Of a stretch of 64,000 nucleotides of DNA, positions 1-19,423 are shown one piece after another; positions within the stretch are counted from its first letter, which is position 1, and each line of letters starts with the position of its first letter. The position numbers and the translations under genes are program-made. Under the pieces are notes generated by a model. It had not been told where the DNA came from. It did no database searches and was given only the letters and a program-made list of their open reading frames with translations. The stretch lies in contig NC_135557.1 of NCBI RefSeq assembly GCF_964340395.1, positions 11,138,546-11,202,545 of the forward strand, written 5' to 3'. This stretch comes from Glandiceps talaboti. Lineage: Eukaryota > Hemichordata > Enteropneusta > Spengelidae.

Positions 1-149
1 AGAAGCAGAATCGAGTATCATAAGCATACGGAGAATGCGGTAATTGTTCGTGGATCAAACCATAAATGGACGCGCCTACTAAATATTTGTGAAGTTTGAA
101 AACACCTACAGTATTCAACTTAAACAAAGGGGCTCAATGGTCCATGGAA

Positions 150-310
<161 letters not shown>

Positions 311-311
311 A

Positions 312-681
<370 letters not shown>

Positions 682-880
682 GGGTACCACCCCCTTTCTC
701 CGATACGACCGCGGCTTGAATAGTAAGCCAATATTTGGGATTCCAATATTAAACTGAAGTGTGTTTATGCTCCATAGATCTAGAAGACTCACAATGCAAG
801 GCAGGAACCTACGAAAGTGAAGCCCGAATTGTGATACTAATCGATTATTTATTGCATCAAGCCTGCAAGACTGACTTTTG

Positions 881-890
881 TATATAAAGG
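881..890 (+). promoter_or_regulatory. TATA-box candidate of copy A
   Basis: TATATAAAGG, 382 nt before the ATG. The surroundings (tatataaaggcat ... gcttcggaaga) recur upstream of copy B with the same box, so it belongs to the duplicated 5' flank. Confidence 0.45.
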
Positions 891-1271
891 CATAATGTAT
901 TGACTTTGCTTCGGAAGAACATAGGGTATATATAGTATTTCAATTGCTTCATAATCGCAGCGCAGATGGCATACACCTCGAACTCGTGAGTTGTGCTAAA
1001 GGTCGTCGACAACAAAACACCAATGACCTACATGATGACATATCATTTCATCTAGCATTAGTATCTAGTATCGTCTAGCATTAAATTACAAGTTCAGTAA
1101 ACGATAATGGAGACTTTTACCATGAACCAATGTGTGTAGGATATATGTGTATACCGCCATCAAACAGACGAACAGATCGTGAAATATCGCCTGCGTTGCT
1201 ATCACTACTGTAAAACTCGTATCAGTCCTGAGACTGACTAAGACAGAGAAGAACGACCAAAAACATGTAGA

Positions 1272-6551
<5,280 letters not shown>

Positions 6552-9191
6552 TGTATTTCCCTAACTTGCAATTATAGTATATTTCAATCAAACCTATCAC
6601 AAAGATAAATGTAACATAACATCCGGGTCATACACATATCACTTTGTTTTACTACATAACCAGATTGATGGCAATATTTACCATTAAGCTTCACAAACAT
6701 GTTTAAAATAACATCAAAATTGTGTGTGTAGCAGTCAATGATTTAGTCTGCAAGGTATGCCGGGACAGCGGCCTCACACATCCCCCCCCCCCCCCGTCTG
6801 TATCAAATTGCATCGATCATTTCCAATTGCGGCCGGCCAATCACAGGCACGTACACAATAAAATGCATTCAAATGGCCAAGACGTTAGATCTTTATAAGT
6901 TAATTTATTTTAATTTCAGTGGCAACAGAACCAGACATTGCGTCACCGATATTAACATACGTTCCGCCCAAAACCATCTTGTATCTTATCATGTGTAAAC
7001 AATGTAATAATCTGTTCATACTTGTAAACAAACAACATACACCGATTACATTCTCAGTTTGACTATGGAAGTATAACCCACTGGTTGACCTAAGGGAGTG
7101 TCCAGATTTTACTTGCAGGGGAACCCAGGGGATTTTCAGGGGGGGGGGGCATCAATTTTTCTCGGGAAAAAAGGGGGGGCGCTAAACAAAAATGTCACAA
7201 TTTTCTAGGGGTCATGGAAAAAACATGATTTTTTAATGCAACATAAATTGACCTGCAATTCTGCCACTTCTCAAAGTAACTTGTCCGCGAAGATGTGCAA
7301 GACTTGTTTCATCACAATCACAATCAGTGTTATCATCAGTACATGAATTTTCTGAGCTAGCAGTATCACAATTGTCTCCATCACTGCCAAGAACATGAAT
7401 TACAGAAGAGTCATTTTCTGTCTCAGAGTCACTACTATCGTTTTCTCTCATGTTTCACTCCTTTGCAGTCATTTTTCTAGCTCTAAATTCTGGTGTTCCC
7501 TACTATGTGAGTGGATATTGTGTCTAATTTTTCTCTTTTTAATTTTCTCTGTTTTGGTAATTTATACATCATAGCTACCAGCAAAACGTATGTTGTGAAT
7601 GCTGTAACAAAGTCTTCTCAAGAATTTGAAATAGTGTTGAAAGATAAGCAGAGAGAATGTCTAGAGGTATTTTGTACAGGAAGAGTATTCTCGCAAACCA
7701 GAGTTATTATTTCTACCACTACATTTCGAACCTGTGTGGTGGGGGGGGGGGGGCTCGTTAAAAACGTTGCCGTAAAACAGGCTGTGGTGTACGAAGATGA
7801 GGAAGTGTCATGTTCACGATAGTACTGGCTAGTTACGGGAAATCGATCATGTACTACCTTGTCAAGGTTCAACCAGGTTTTTTTCTTGTTATTTCGAGTC
7901 TCATTCCAGTGATAAATGGACCAATTGGCATTTGGAACGTGTGTAGACAAAACAGTAACTCTCCTAAAATAACGTTCTTGTACGTTTTCAACTTTTTACT
8001 GCCATGTTAAGTTTTGTAATAAATGTTACGGAATCATGGATTACGGTAAAATGCCAACTAAGTCCACAATCGCCACATTCAAACTTACCTGTATGGCGTG
8101 TGCCGTCTGTGGTGTACAGTTACACCCGCTGTGTTTCCTACAGACGATCGTTTCACGTCCTATTTACGTAATCCCGTTACGATTTATTTGTTGTCGTCGT
8201 CGACAGCAATTCCAATCAACTTCTGTGTCGCGGACCAAGTGATTGACATATATTACCATGGCAACATTCACTCTTTTGGCGAAACGTAGAAGCTATTCTA
8301 CATATTTGATTTTTAATCTACATAACGACATCTGCTTTACCTTCTAATCACTATAGTTCAGGGTGTGCCATACTCTTTTGCAGTCTCCGACATACTAGTG
8401 CAGAGTAATACAGTCGGGTGAGAGGAGGCCGGTGAGGGCGGAACGTCACGACGTATCTTACAGTCTATCAATAATGAAATTAACATAACTGGAGATTCTT
8501 CATTGTTTTTCAGTGTACTACTGGCATATATCTCCAGAGTAACTATGACACTTTTATTGTCAATTATGTAGTCTTAGCATAGTTCTAGCTGTCAACTAAT
8601 CGTGCTGAAATGATACACTATTATTTTACTTTAAACATGTGCATTTTTTTCATAATAAGTATATGAACTCATTCAAAACACAAAATTGATGAGTATATAT
8701 CCCTGAAAAGAAAGCAAGACATGTTCAAGGAAAGGTAGACAACTGGTTGTATACAGTTGTCTATTCATTCAGTCAAACCCATCGACTGCTTGTCAGTATC
8801 CAACTGTGATACGATCCTAAAATATGCAAGTAATTTACTGTACACTTCCACAACTGGAGTAAACTTGGAGACCAACTATATGTATGTAAACATTATAATT
8901 CTTTATTTGTCGAATCGGAATAAATGTATACTCTATTCCCTATTTACATATGCACCTAAAAATGCAGCCTACATATTTAAACAGTTATTATGCATACTTA
9001 TTTTCGATTTCCAGGGCTTTCCATAGGCAACTTTCCAGTGAAAGTTGGTGAAATTTGATAGATAAGATATACGAACAGCTATCCTCACTAGTGAAGCTCA
9101 GAATATTACTTTTGGTGTACTCTCATGAACCATGTATTACATAAATGTCTCGACATCATTCAAGCAGAGTCCCTAAATCCCTACACATGTA

Positions 9192-9192
<1 letters not shown>
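6552..9192. other. Spacer between copies A and B, no gene recognised
   Basis: It begins with the 3' flank shared by all copies (to about 6700). Runs of C (6782-6795) and G (7140-7180, 7740-7752) follow. A minus-strand frame at 7233-7451 is Ser/Asp-rich (NDSSDSETENDSS) with an RSGR motif; it could be a scrap of a transposon protein but I do not recognise it. The rest looks unique and non-coding. Confidence 0.5.
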
Positions 9193-9227
<35 letters not shown>

Positions 9228-9358
9228 AAACATACATACATACATACATACATACATACATACATACATACATACATACATACATACATACATCCATCCA
9301 TCCATCCATCCATACATACATACATACATACATACATACATACATACATACATACACA
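9193..9358. repeat. (AAC)n then (CATA)n with a (CATC)n island
   Basis: Simple repeats in the 5' flank of copy B. Confidence 0.95.
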
Positions 9359-10016
9359 TATACAGGATAACTGCTTCAGTTTATTGACTACAATTTTTAG
9401 GTATTTAATATCGGAAGAGTATGTGTCTAAACTTTAACAGATTCTACCAACGCTCACTGGCTGGTGACCATGGATTTTGTTTGAACTTCAACTGATTATA
9501 CCTTGTGTAGAAGTGTGCATGCTGTTATTGTTTATATCATTAACTAAATCATTGTAAATAAAGGGTCCATACAGTGTAAGTGATGTGTGTGTGCTATTTT
9601 TATGGTGTCTATCTCAACATGAAACCTTGTGATTAGGCTCACTGATCTTGATTGTTTATTCAATACAACTGACTCGCTCTACGGAAAAAAGCTGTAAGAC
9701 AGTTATACGTACAAATGCCACTGAAGTGTCAGTATCTACGCGATGCAAGAGATTCGATTTTAGATTTTCACATTACATACACAGACAGACAGACAGACAG
9801 ACAGACAAGCAGAGGTGCTCGAGCTCCTTCTCCAATACGACCTCGGCTTGAATAGTATGCCAATATTTGGGATTCTAACATCAAACTGAAGTGTGTTACT
9901 TATGCTGCATAGAAGAATCACAACGCAAGGAAGCGAACGGTTTGTCATCGGAAACTACGAAATGGAAGCTAGAATTTTGATAATATTTGATAATATGCAT
10001 GGAAAAATGACTTTGG

Positions 10017-10026
10017 TATATAAAGG
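10017..10026 (+). promoter_or_regulatory. TATA-box candidate of copy B
   Basis: TATATAAAGG in the same flank context as in copy A, 495 nt before the ATG. Confidence 0.45.
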
Positions 10027-11704
10027 CATATTAAATATTCACATTGCTTCGGAAGATAATTCATATAATTATAGAACAGATGGTATAGTATTTCAATGCC
10101 CTCATGATCATTAGCAGTGATGTCATACATCTCAAAATCATGAATTGTTCCCACCTAAAGCTAGTGAAGTCTAAAGGTCGCAATCAATATAATACCTGTC
10201 TGATGATAAATTATTTCAAATGTTGACATCGTCTCGAAGTACAAGTAGATCGGCAATCGATAATATTATGGTGGAGAGGTTTTCCGCTGAACCTATGGGT
10301 GTAGAATATTCAAATTTGATTACACGTCTATCAAATACTTGGTGGAGAGATTTTTCCCCTAAAACTCTGTGTGTAGAGTATTTGATTACACGTCTATCAA
10401 ACACTTAGACTCCTCATGATATTACCGCACCACTCTGCATTGCTGTCACTCCCTTAAAACTCACACCCTTAAATCAGTCCTCATGACACCAAGACATAAA
10501 ACAACGACCGAAGAAATAGAATGGATGCCGAGGGCCATGATGGGGGTATATATGGCTGGCTTGTGGTACTAGCATGCCATGTATGTAGTATGTTCGTGTG
10601 TGGCATGTATCTATCCATAGGTCCTGTATTTGTTGCACTACAAAGGTATTTTGAGTCAAGTTCAGCCCGCACAGCATGGATTATTTCAGTGGCTTTCAGC
10701 TTGGATACAGCATTCGGTAACGTATATTTACATTAATTTTTCATTGGCGGAGGTGGCGTGGGGACAGTCGTTACTTTGGCTGTTGTCATCATGTAATTGA
10801 GCATAGGACCACATTTTAGACCAACGTACTCTTAAGTTATTTATTAAGTTTTAGATCAATTTGAAGGAAGATAAAGTTGACCCAGCTCAGATCATGTCAT
10901 CTGCTTGATATATACCCATCTCAGATCATGGCATCTGCTATACTGGACCAGACCTACTAAGAATCTACATCACTGAGGTCAACATCCCAAACAGCATACC
11001 TGATGAGGAGAGGCTACAGTGCGCCAGACTCCCACTCCCACTCGACTCCCACTAAAAATCTACACCACTGGGGTCAATTAACAGCTTACCTGAGGGGAAT
11101 ATGGTAAAATCTTGAACTTCCTGTCAATACAAGTGTCAATCCGCCATAGTCCAATTAATTAGTATTGGGTTGCGTCATTCTATCTATTGAGGTTTGTGTG
11201 TGACACATTTGTCACTGTATTAGTAATGTATTTGCAGGGTTGTTTCAATATGTACAAAGTCCTACAATAGACAGGCAAGGAAGTCGGTGTACGAAAACAG
11301 TGAGCGCACAGTATTTTGAGGTCTGTTATTCAATGTAGTATGCAAGTCAGAAATATATTTATTAGACCCATTCATATTACCATAATTGCTAACGGAAATT
11401 TCACATACTCCTTTGTTCGCACGCGCATAGTACACGTCAATTCAACACTCTTTCATTCAATCTGCAGGTCCTATTGCAAATATATCTGTCAAGAGAATAG
11501 GATATAGAGGCACTGTAGTTCTTGGAGGCGTATTATCATCTATTGGTTTAGCACTGACTGCTTTTGCACCAAGTATTGAGTTTATTTACTTCAGTTTTGG
11601 AGTATTAACTGGTATGTATAAGTTATCAACGTTTATCATGACAGCTATAATTTCTAATAACTCTATTGCCAAATATGTCCCTTGTTTGAATAGGTTACAT
11701 TGTT

Positions 11705-11813
<109 letters not shown>

Positions 11814-11839
11814 TCGGTGAGTATCAATCTGCTAAGACA

Positions 11840-12232
<393 letters not shown>

Positions 12233-12299
12233 CTTTTTAGACTTTGCTGAAAAATACCTATTACACTAGGTATACAAAAGGACTATGGTTAAATACCCA

Positions 12300-12835
12300 A
12301 AACGGTTCTAGGCCCGTTACCCCGGCCTGTTGCCATCCGGCTCATTTTTTCCCGTCCTTTTGTCCCCTGGTCGGTTGCCCCCTGACTGGTTGCTCACTGG
12401 TGATAGTATCCATGACACAATTTCCAGGGAACAAACATAAAAATCAGTCATTTCTATTTTCAAGTAATGTCTGATATTTGAAGTATGCGATAACTATTGT
12501 AATTTACTGTTGTCATGTCAACCTTATAAGTCTTTGTAACATTAAAAGACATTTGTGACTTATCATTTACATGTTTTTTTTTAAAACTATTATTGATGTT
12601 GAAAAACAGTATTTTCTTCTTTAATACTTAGCTTCAAGATTTAACATTTATGTAAGATTCAAGAATGAATAGTGAGATGATTGAGAAATTATATATTAAA
12701 GGTACTAAAAGTACTTTCGATTCAGCTTGGGGGCAACAGGTTAAGCCCAGGAGAGGAATGACCAGGGGGCAAAAGGATGGCACAGACCAGGGGGCAAAAG
12801 GGCGGGGGCAACGGGGCTGCTTCCACCAAAAACAG
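12300..12835. mobile_element. Possible inverted-arm element with GCCCCCTGGTC repeats
   Basis: Arms of about 100 bp (12305-12400 and 12725-12830) are imperfect inverted copies built from ccttttgccccctggtc and cccgttgcccc wording. Non-coding centre. Located in intron 2 of copy B, right of the palindrome. Confidence 0.4.
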
Positions 12836-13190
12836 AGTTGCTTAATCTGCTATAGAGTTTAGTACCATTTGACAACGTAACATCAAAATACCATTGTAGG
12901 TCCATTTTACTACAGGTAAACGTATTTACACAGCTTACTGCAAAGACGTCCATACTACATTATCGTAAAACCATCGTTAAAAATCGACAGTACATGTACT
13001 AATTTGAGACATGACACAGGATATTCAATGGTCCATATAACATGTATAGTTACTGTAATAGTTGTTAGAATTTACCAATTCAAACATTGTGTGTAATAAT
13101 TAGAATATTTCAAAGTTAGCCTTATATTCAATCTGTTTTATATGAAAGTTCAAAATTATGCTTTAATTTAGATTGATACATATACATAGT

Positions 13191-13262
13191 CTTGGTTACC
13201 CAGACTCTTGCTGTTGAGGGCTCCACCACGTACCACCAATGGCAAGAATCTGGGTAGCCGAG
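13191..13262. repeat. 72-nt stem-loop in intron 2 of copy B
   Basis: Arms of 21 nt (cttggttacccagactcttg... and its inverse ending ctgggtagccgag) pair with three mismatches around a 30-nt loop. Could be a short palindromic element. Confidence 0.5.
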
Positions 13263-14986
13263 ACTAACATATACGTTGTATCAAAGGTCAATGAAAGTTG
13301 GCACACAAAAAATCAGGTTTATAGGCTATGGGTGCATTATATGCTTTGTAAATTGTAATTGTAGATTTCCATCATCGGATGTGCATCTATCTACCTTTTA
13401 TACTCACTTCTTTTGCAATGTAACAAATAGGCTTTTATTTCTAGTTGCCTACTACACATTCTATGACACGTCGAAATGTACATATTTTATGTGAGCAGTA
13501 ATTAACATTGGTAATTAATAGCTGTCAAGAGAGACATCGTTCGGGTTGTTCTGAGTATTTATCATAGACATTAACAACAGAATGTGAACATATTCGAGTA
13601 CTTACATTGCAATGACAGATCTTTGGATCCGAATGTGAATGTGAATCCCCAAAAAATATTCAGTCTATACCTGACCTTGCCTGGTATGACCTGGCCTGTA
13701 CCTGTATTTTGTACTGACCGATAATGAACCGCCATTCTGGCATTTCGAGGGACACACCCTTATAAACTTTTTATATACGCCCGAAATTCATATGGCTAAC
13801 CTTCTGCAGCCGTTCGGCATCGTCGTTAACTGCAGCCTCTTTTACGGCACTTTCAAGGACCGTTGCTTCATGATCAGTAGAAATATGTGCTCTGGTTTGC
13901 GAGAATGCCATTCGGTATCCTAAACGCACCTTTATATTTAGCTGAGCTGTTGGTTGGTGGTATTCAAATTCAAAACAGATTCCTGAGATTCAAAGGGTTT
14001 TAGAACTCACCTTGGTGTAGAGAGTGTCTTTGGATAGTAATAACGTCAAGATAAAGCTTGGGCAAGTTTGTAGGGCAAGGGTTTTATATGGTTGATCTAA
14101 TTTGACATTTCTATCATTTATAGGATGTGGGTACGGCCTTATTGTGAATCCTCGACTCGGAATTATTCCATTTTACATCAAAAAGAGATACATCATTGCG
14201 AATGCCATTGTAGTGATCATATATTGATTGGGATGTATGGTTGGAGAGGAGCTTTTATTGTATTTGCTGCGATAAATGCCAACTTGTGTGTATGTGGGAC
14301 CCTCTTTAAACTACCCAAGAAGAACGCGGAAACGACAGTTATTGGGATGAGTGAAACACAAAATGAGGATGAAGTATCAATGCAGGAAAATGGATCTAAA
14401 GAACAAAGATCACCCTTACGACAGATGATCAAATTATGTGACTGTGGTCTGTTTTCCAAGTACCCACTAATGGCCGTAGTGGCGTTTTCAATGTTTTTTG
14501 GTTTGGGGATTGGGTTCATGGGTGCACCAGCTTACATGGTTGCTCGTGCTAAGTCTATCAACCTTGGTTCTGAAGGTAACATTGCCTTAGTCATGTCCAT
14601 ATTTGGAGTGGCTGGTATAGTAGGCAGACTTTCTCCACCTGCTATATTACATTTCACACCTACTACCATGACCAGTACAAGGTTGTTTGGGTTGGCACAG
14701 ATCCTAGGTGGAATAACCAATATTCTCAGTTCCTTTGCTGACTCATATCCAACTTATTGTGTGTACGCCGCTATACTGGGACTAATCACTGGAGTTTTCA
14801 ACACAATGATATCACAGACCATGAAAGATGTAATTGGTCCTTCAAACTTGACAGCAGGTTTATCTGTAACCTCTCCTTGGATCAGTCTTGCAGGATTAAT
14901 TGGGCCACCATTGGCAGGTACGTTATTAATTATTTATGTTTGTTTGTTTGTCCGATATTATTTTTCTGTCCGATGCTGCAGTTCAA

Positions 14987-15150
14987 GATGTAGTTATGGC
15001 CTTTTTTTGAGTCATCCATTTGGATCATTGCATCTTACACCAAAGAGTGATAAGTCATCGGGAATGTAATTGCAGTGAGTGGGTCAGTGGTAGAAATAGT
15101 TCATCTGAACCCCATTATGGCAGCTATTGATTGAGGTGTATGGTTGGTGT
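14987..15150 (+). pseudogene. Decayed exon 3 duplicate in intron 3 of copy B
   Basis: Same relic as in copy A: gatgtagttatgg at the start, ttgcagtgagtgggtcag, ccccattatggcagctattg, then tgtatggttggtg. It keeps the segment that copy B's true exon 3 has lost, so conversion from this relic did not cause that lesion. Confidence 0.78.
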
Positions 15151-15239
15151 TACTATCTCATGTGGTTTTATATGTAAGTGTAACGTACATAACTGGTTCG
15201 GTAATTGTTGCTTCTATAATTACGGTGAGTGATGCACAC

Positions 15240-15488
<249 letters not shown>

Positions 15489-15606
15489 ACACATATACTA
15501 AACAGTTTCATTTGAACATATAGAATAAACATTGTTTCTGGCCAAAACGTTTCGCTCAGTATTTGCAGAGCTGTCTCAGTAGACCCATATATATATATAT
15601 ATATAT

Positions 15607-15775
15607 AGTTTTGGTAGTTCTGGAACTCTTTCTTGGTTGTAACTCGGAGTTTCACGCATGGTGCGACACGAGAATAAGTTTTATTTGTCCAACTTCAGTA
15701 GAGCATCTATCACCTCAACTAAACCTGTTAACTAATAGAACATCAAAGCCCAACATGTAATAACCCGCCAACACC
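15607..15775 (+). repeat. Dispersed (TA)n-adjacent repeat, copy 3
   Basis: Starts at the end of a short (AT)n with agttttggtagttctgg, then the shared gtaactcggagtttcacgca, then the gttttatttgtccaac and ccaacacctacttgtcc parts seen in copies 1 and 4. Located in intron 3 of copy B. Confidence 0.6.
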
Positions 15776-16661
15776 TACTTGTCCGTGTGTATGAGTGTGA
15801 CAGAGAGCGTGAGTTACCAAGTGTGAGAGAAAGGGTGAGAGAAACACAGACAGCGACACACACACAGGGATTCACAGAGATAGTAAACAGATAGGAGATA
15901 TTTTGTGAATGGTTGTGGGTGGACATGAGGATGTGTGTTGTCGTTATGTGATTGTCCTATTTTTTACATTATAAATTGCTTGTGTATGCACGGCAAATGT
16001 ATAACCATTGTAAAACAATCCACTCATTTATACTTATTGTTTTTCTCATAGGATGGATATATGATCAAACCCAGGATTACAACAATTCATTCTACTTTTA
16101 CGGTTCCAGTATGTTGTTTTCTGGCTTTGCTTTTCTCTTATTTGACCGAATTTATTACCTATACCAGGAGAAAGTGGTTAGAGTGAGCGACGTAAAGTAC
16201 AAGGTCGGTGGGGAAACATAGTAGCTGTTGAGAAAGTTTCAACTAGAAGTAATAATGGATGATGTATTTCCCTAACTTGCAATTATAGTATATTTCAATC
16301 AAACCTATCACAAAGATAAATGTAACATATCATCCGGGTCAAACACATATCACTTTGTTTTACTGCATAACCAGATTGATGGCAATGTTTACCATTACGC
16401 ATCACAAAAAATAACACCAAAAGTGTGTGTCTAGCAGTCAATAATGAAACTAATAATATAACTGGTACTTTGTCTTTGTTTTTGTACTACTGGAATATAT
16501 ATCTTCAGAGTAACTGTAAATCTCTTTTATCGTCAATTCAGTAGCATTGGCATACGTCTAGCTGTCAACTAATAATTGAGCTGAAATGCTACACTATTAT
16601 TGTACCTGCTGTATAAACATTTATATAATATTTCTAGCTACCACCCAGTATCATTTGATAT

Positions 16662-16990
16662 GTGGAGTCATGTGATGGGTGAATGGTTAGAGTGGCGAGC
16701 TTGGAATTTGCATGTTGCAGGTTCGAGCCGAATCACTTTCACTTGTTACTGAGTGGGTAAGATTTGAACCACGACTATGCCTCAATCAACCCAGCTGTAT
16801 AATTGGAGACCTGGTAGGATAGAGGTTGCTTTAATCATGTGCGCTTATGAAGGCTGGAATGGATTGTATGCTGCCCAGTTTGAGGAAGTATAAAGGGTCG
16901 TTGTAGATCTGTCCCAGGGGTAATAATTGAAAAGTTCTTTGGGCACAGAATGTGAAAGCGCTATGAAAAAACCAACACTATTATTATGTG
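16662..16990 (+). mobile_element. tRNA-derived SINE
   Basis: A tRNA-like head: box A-like tggttagagtggcg (16684-16697) and a good box B, ggttcgagcc (16720-16729). A body of about 220 bp follows, then gaaagcgctatgaaaaaa before an attattat tail. The 'gcgctat' plus simple ATT tail is a common SINE 3' end in invertebrates. It lies 3' of copy B. Not a working tRNA gene, since the stems do not close. Confidence 0.7.
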
Positions 16991-17149
16991 TGTTTACTCC
17001 TACAGAGTAAATGTAACACTTTTACTGTCCCAGTGTCAGTGAGATAACAAAGAGGTGTAGTTTTTAGCTGTCGCCTTATTTAGCACAAATGTCACAGTCT
17101 TATTATATAATGCTATTTTGCAACTCTGACGCACGATTAAAGCAAGAAA

Positions 17150-17460
17150 CAAGAACTAAATGTCGTCTGGTTTGACAAAATCTTGTACATTTTATCATCT
17201 GGCTCAATAAACATTGTATTGTATAGTGTATACTTTTTCGTATGGCTCAACAAAAATATTACAAATAAAGATATGTGTCGAGCATGATGATAAAATGTAG
17301 CACTGTTGGTAGAATGTTTGTTGTCTGAGGCAGACGATAAAATGTAACAATGTTAGGTTAAACATTGTTGAGCATGACGACAAAATGTAGCACTGTTTAT
17401 AAGAATCTTGTTAAGGCAAACGATACAATGTAGCACTATATTTGTAAGATCTGTGTTGTA
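17150..17460 (+). repeat. Diverged tandem repeats 3' of copy B
   Basis: Units with gacgataaaatgtagcac and ttgttgagcatgacgac at about 60-bp spacing, homologous to those 3' of C and E. Confidence 0.65.
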
Positions 17461-17688
17461 AAGTGATCTGTTCATGCACGTGACACGTTCTAAGAAGTCA
17501 CAACAGTTTTAATTTATAAGTCTACACCAAACACTTATGATATCTCCACAGACGTGTAGACTGAATCAATCGACAGTTATATTTTAAAATCGCATGACGC
17601 GATTTGCGCGCACGTGAGATTTTCGTTTTGCATTCCCAACCGTTTAAGTACATCACAGAAACTATATATACTAAAATACGAACTTCCT

Positions 17689-17832
<144 letters not shown>

Positions 17833-18137
17833 GGAGGTAGGGGAGAGAGACAGAGATATGGGAAGGAGGGGAGGGAGGGGGAGAGGGAGAGAGCGAGTGA
17901 GAGAGACACAGACTAATATCTAGACAGAGAAACATGGATGGAGACAGACTTGGACACATAGAGACAGAAACATAGAGGGAGACAAAGATAGAGACATGGA
18001 CGACGTGTCCTGTTAATAGGTGTGAGGCTGGTTGTGACCGTGTGCTTAAACAAATGCCACTCCCTTTCTTCTTGCATCATAAATTCTTCCGTTGTAACTA
18101 AAAAATTCCATAATACCTACTGTTTGTGTATCCTAAG

Positions 18138-18341
18138 GTAAATATATGAAGGGACTACAACAATTCAGTCTACCTTTACGGTCCCATTATGGCATTCGCA
18201 TAAAGGATTTGCAGTTTTCTTCTTTGATCGAGTTTATCATGTCCAGGGGAAGTGATTACAGTGAGCTACGCAAAGTACGATGTTGGCGAGAACACATAAC
18301 TTAATGTTGTGAAAGTTTAAACCGAAACGAAAACAGGGTGA
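18138..18341 (+). pseudogene. Orphan decayed exon 4 of a lost MCT-like copy
   Basis: This stretch aligns with exon 4 of the array genes: the NSFYFYG-like region, the region before the C-terminus (tacgcaaagtacgatg) and the shared 3' flank (tttcattcaaacct). It has frame breaks and stops and no exons 1-3 upstream. The wording near its end (acagtgag, aaaccgaaac) is closer to copy F than to A-E. It lies between copy B and copy C and is followed at about 18540-18775 by a decayed copy of the array's upstream block. Reading: remains of a seventh gene, mostly deleted. Confidence 0.72.
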
Positions 18342-18539
18342 TATATCGTTCTGATATGCAAATTTCATTCAAACCTGAAACAAAGGTGACATAGATTGAC
18401 GGTCTTTCTCACGTCATTCTGTATCACTACATGTATTTATCAATGTAAATGGTCACATGGCTGTAATTTCTGTCACTGTTATCGAGTTACCGAATTATAT
18501 AAGACAGTTAGACAAACAGAAGCTTCAGCTCTTGGGATG

Positions 18540-18775
18540 GTTATCCATGCATACATAGAACATTAACACACTGTATAGCGTTTCCATGCGCTAGATAACA
18601 GTGATGTCTTTGATCTCATCAGAACCATGATTTGTGCCCACCTAAAGCTAGTGAAGTGTAAGCGTCGCCGACAACAAATAAACACGACAGACCTATGTGA
18701 TGATAAATCATTGCAGATGTTTACAATATTATGTCTGGAAGTACAAGTAGATCTGTAGATCGAACTGAATGTCGT
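18540..18775 (+). promoter_or_regulatory. Relic of a second array 5' block
   Basis: Repeats the 5' block (acagtgatgtct, cagaaccatgat, tgtgcccacctaaagctag, gaagtacaagtagatctg) with no exon 1 following. It belongs with the orphan exon 4 just upstream and marks a deleted copy. Confidence 0.6.
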
Positions 18776-19059
18776 GTATAAAGGAATATATAGTCTTATT
18801 GTTTTTGAAAATGGTAAACTGTTAATGAAATTTATAACAAATTTTGGCAATTCTTATAACATGTCCTTCACTGAAATTGGTACAAATGCCGACAGTTTAT
18901 TGTGTGTTTCGTTCTTTTTTTTGCATGAAGACACGATTTTTATGACGAATGTCGGTTGTACGCTGATAACCTTTTCTTCCGGCCCTTCATCTCCATCACC
19001 GGCAAGAAAAAAATGACATAATATTTCACCTATTATTTGAACAATTCCACAGTGGAATC

Positions 19060-19423
19060 TTCTACTCATACATAGAACAAACGGTACAGTGTTTCAATGC
19101 CGCCCTCAATAGCAGTGATGTCGTCGATCTCAGAACCATGATATGTGCCCACCTCAAGCTAGTGAGGTGTAAAGGTCACCTACAACAAAACACCACTGAC
19201 CCATGTGACGATCAATCACTTCAGATGTTTACACCGTCTAGAAGTATAAATAGATCGGTAAACGACAGTGGTTGATGTTTTTCTCATGAACCTGTTTGTG
19301 TAGACTGTAGGTTTATACAGCTGTCAAACAGTGGGACAGATAGTGAATTTTACTGCACCGCTCTGCGTTGATATGACCACTTTAAAAGACGTGTCGACCG
19401 AGTAGAAGGTCCGAAAAATTAGA
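19060..19423 (+). promoter_or_regulatory. Conserved 5' block of the array, copy C instance
   Basis: The block (agcagtgatgtc, tcagaaccatga, tgtgcccacctcaa, tagatcggtaaacga) is found upstream of exon 1 in B, C, D and E and as a relic at 18540-18775; A has a faint version at 950-1080. Copy C alone has TATAAATA (19245-19252) where the others read tacaagta. Retention across the copies suggests the shared promoter or 5' UTR. Confidence 0.5.

Noticed and set aside
7233-7451. Acidic minus-strand frame as a real small gene
   Set aside because: No start context, no homologue recognised, and next to low-complexity G runs; kept only as a remark in the spacer entry.
14125-14220. An alternative start of copy B in the shifted frame (MWVRPYCESS...)
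   Set aside because: This is the out-of-frame reading of the normal exon 3 start. It has no TM5 and no family similarity before the lesion.
16664-16745. A tRNA gene, from good box A and box B
   Set aside because: The acceptor and anticodon stems do not close and a SINE-type body and tail follow.
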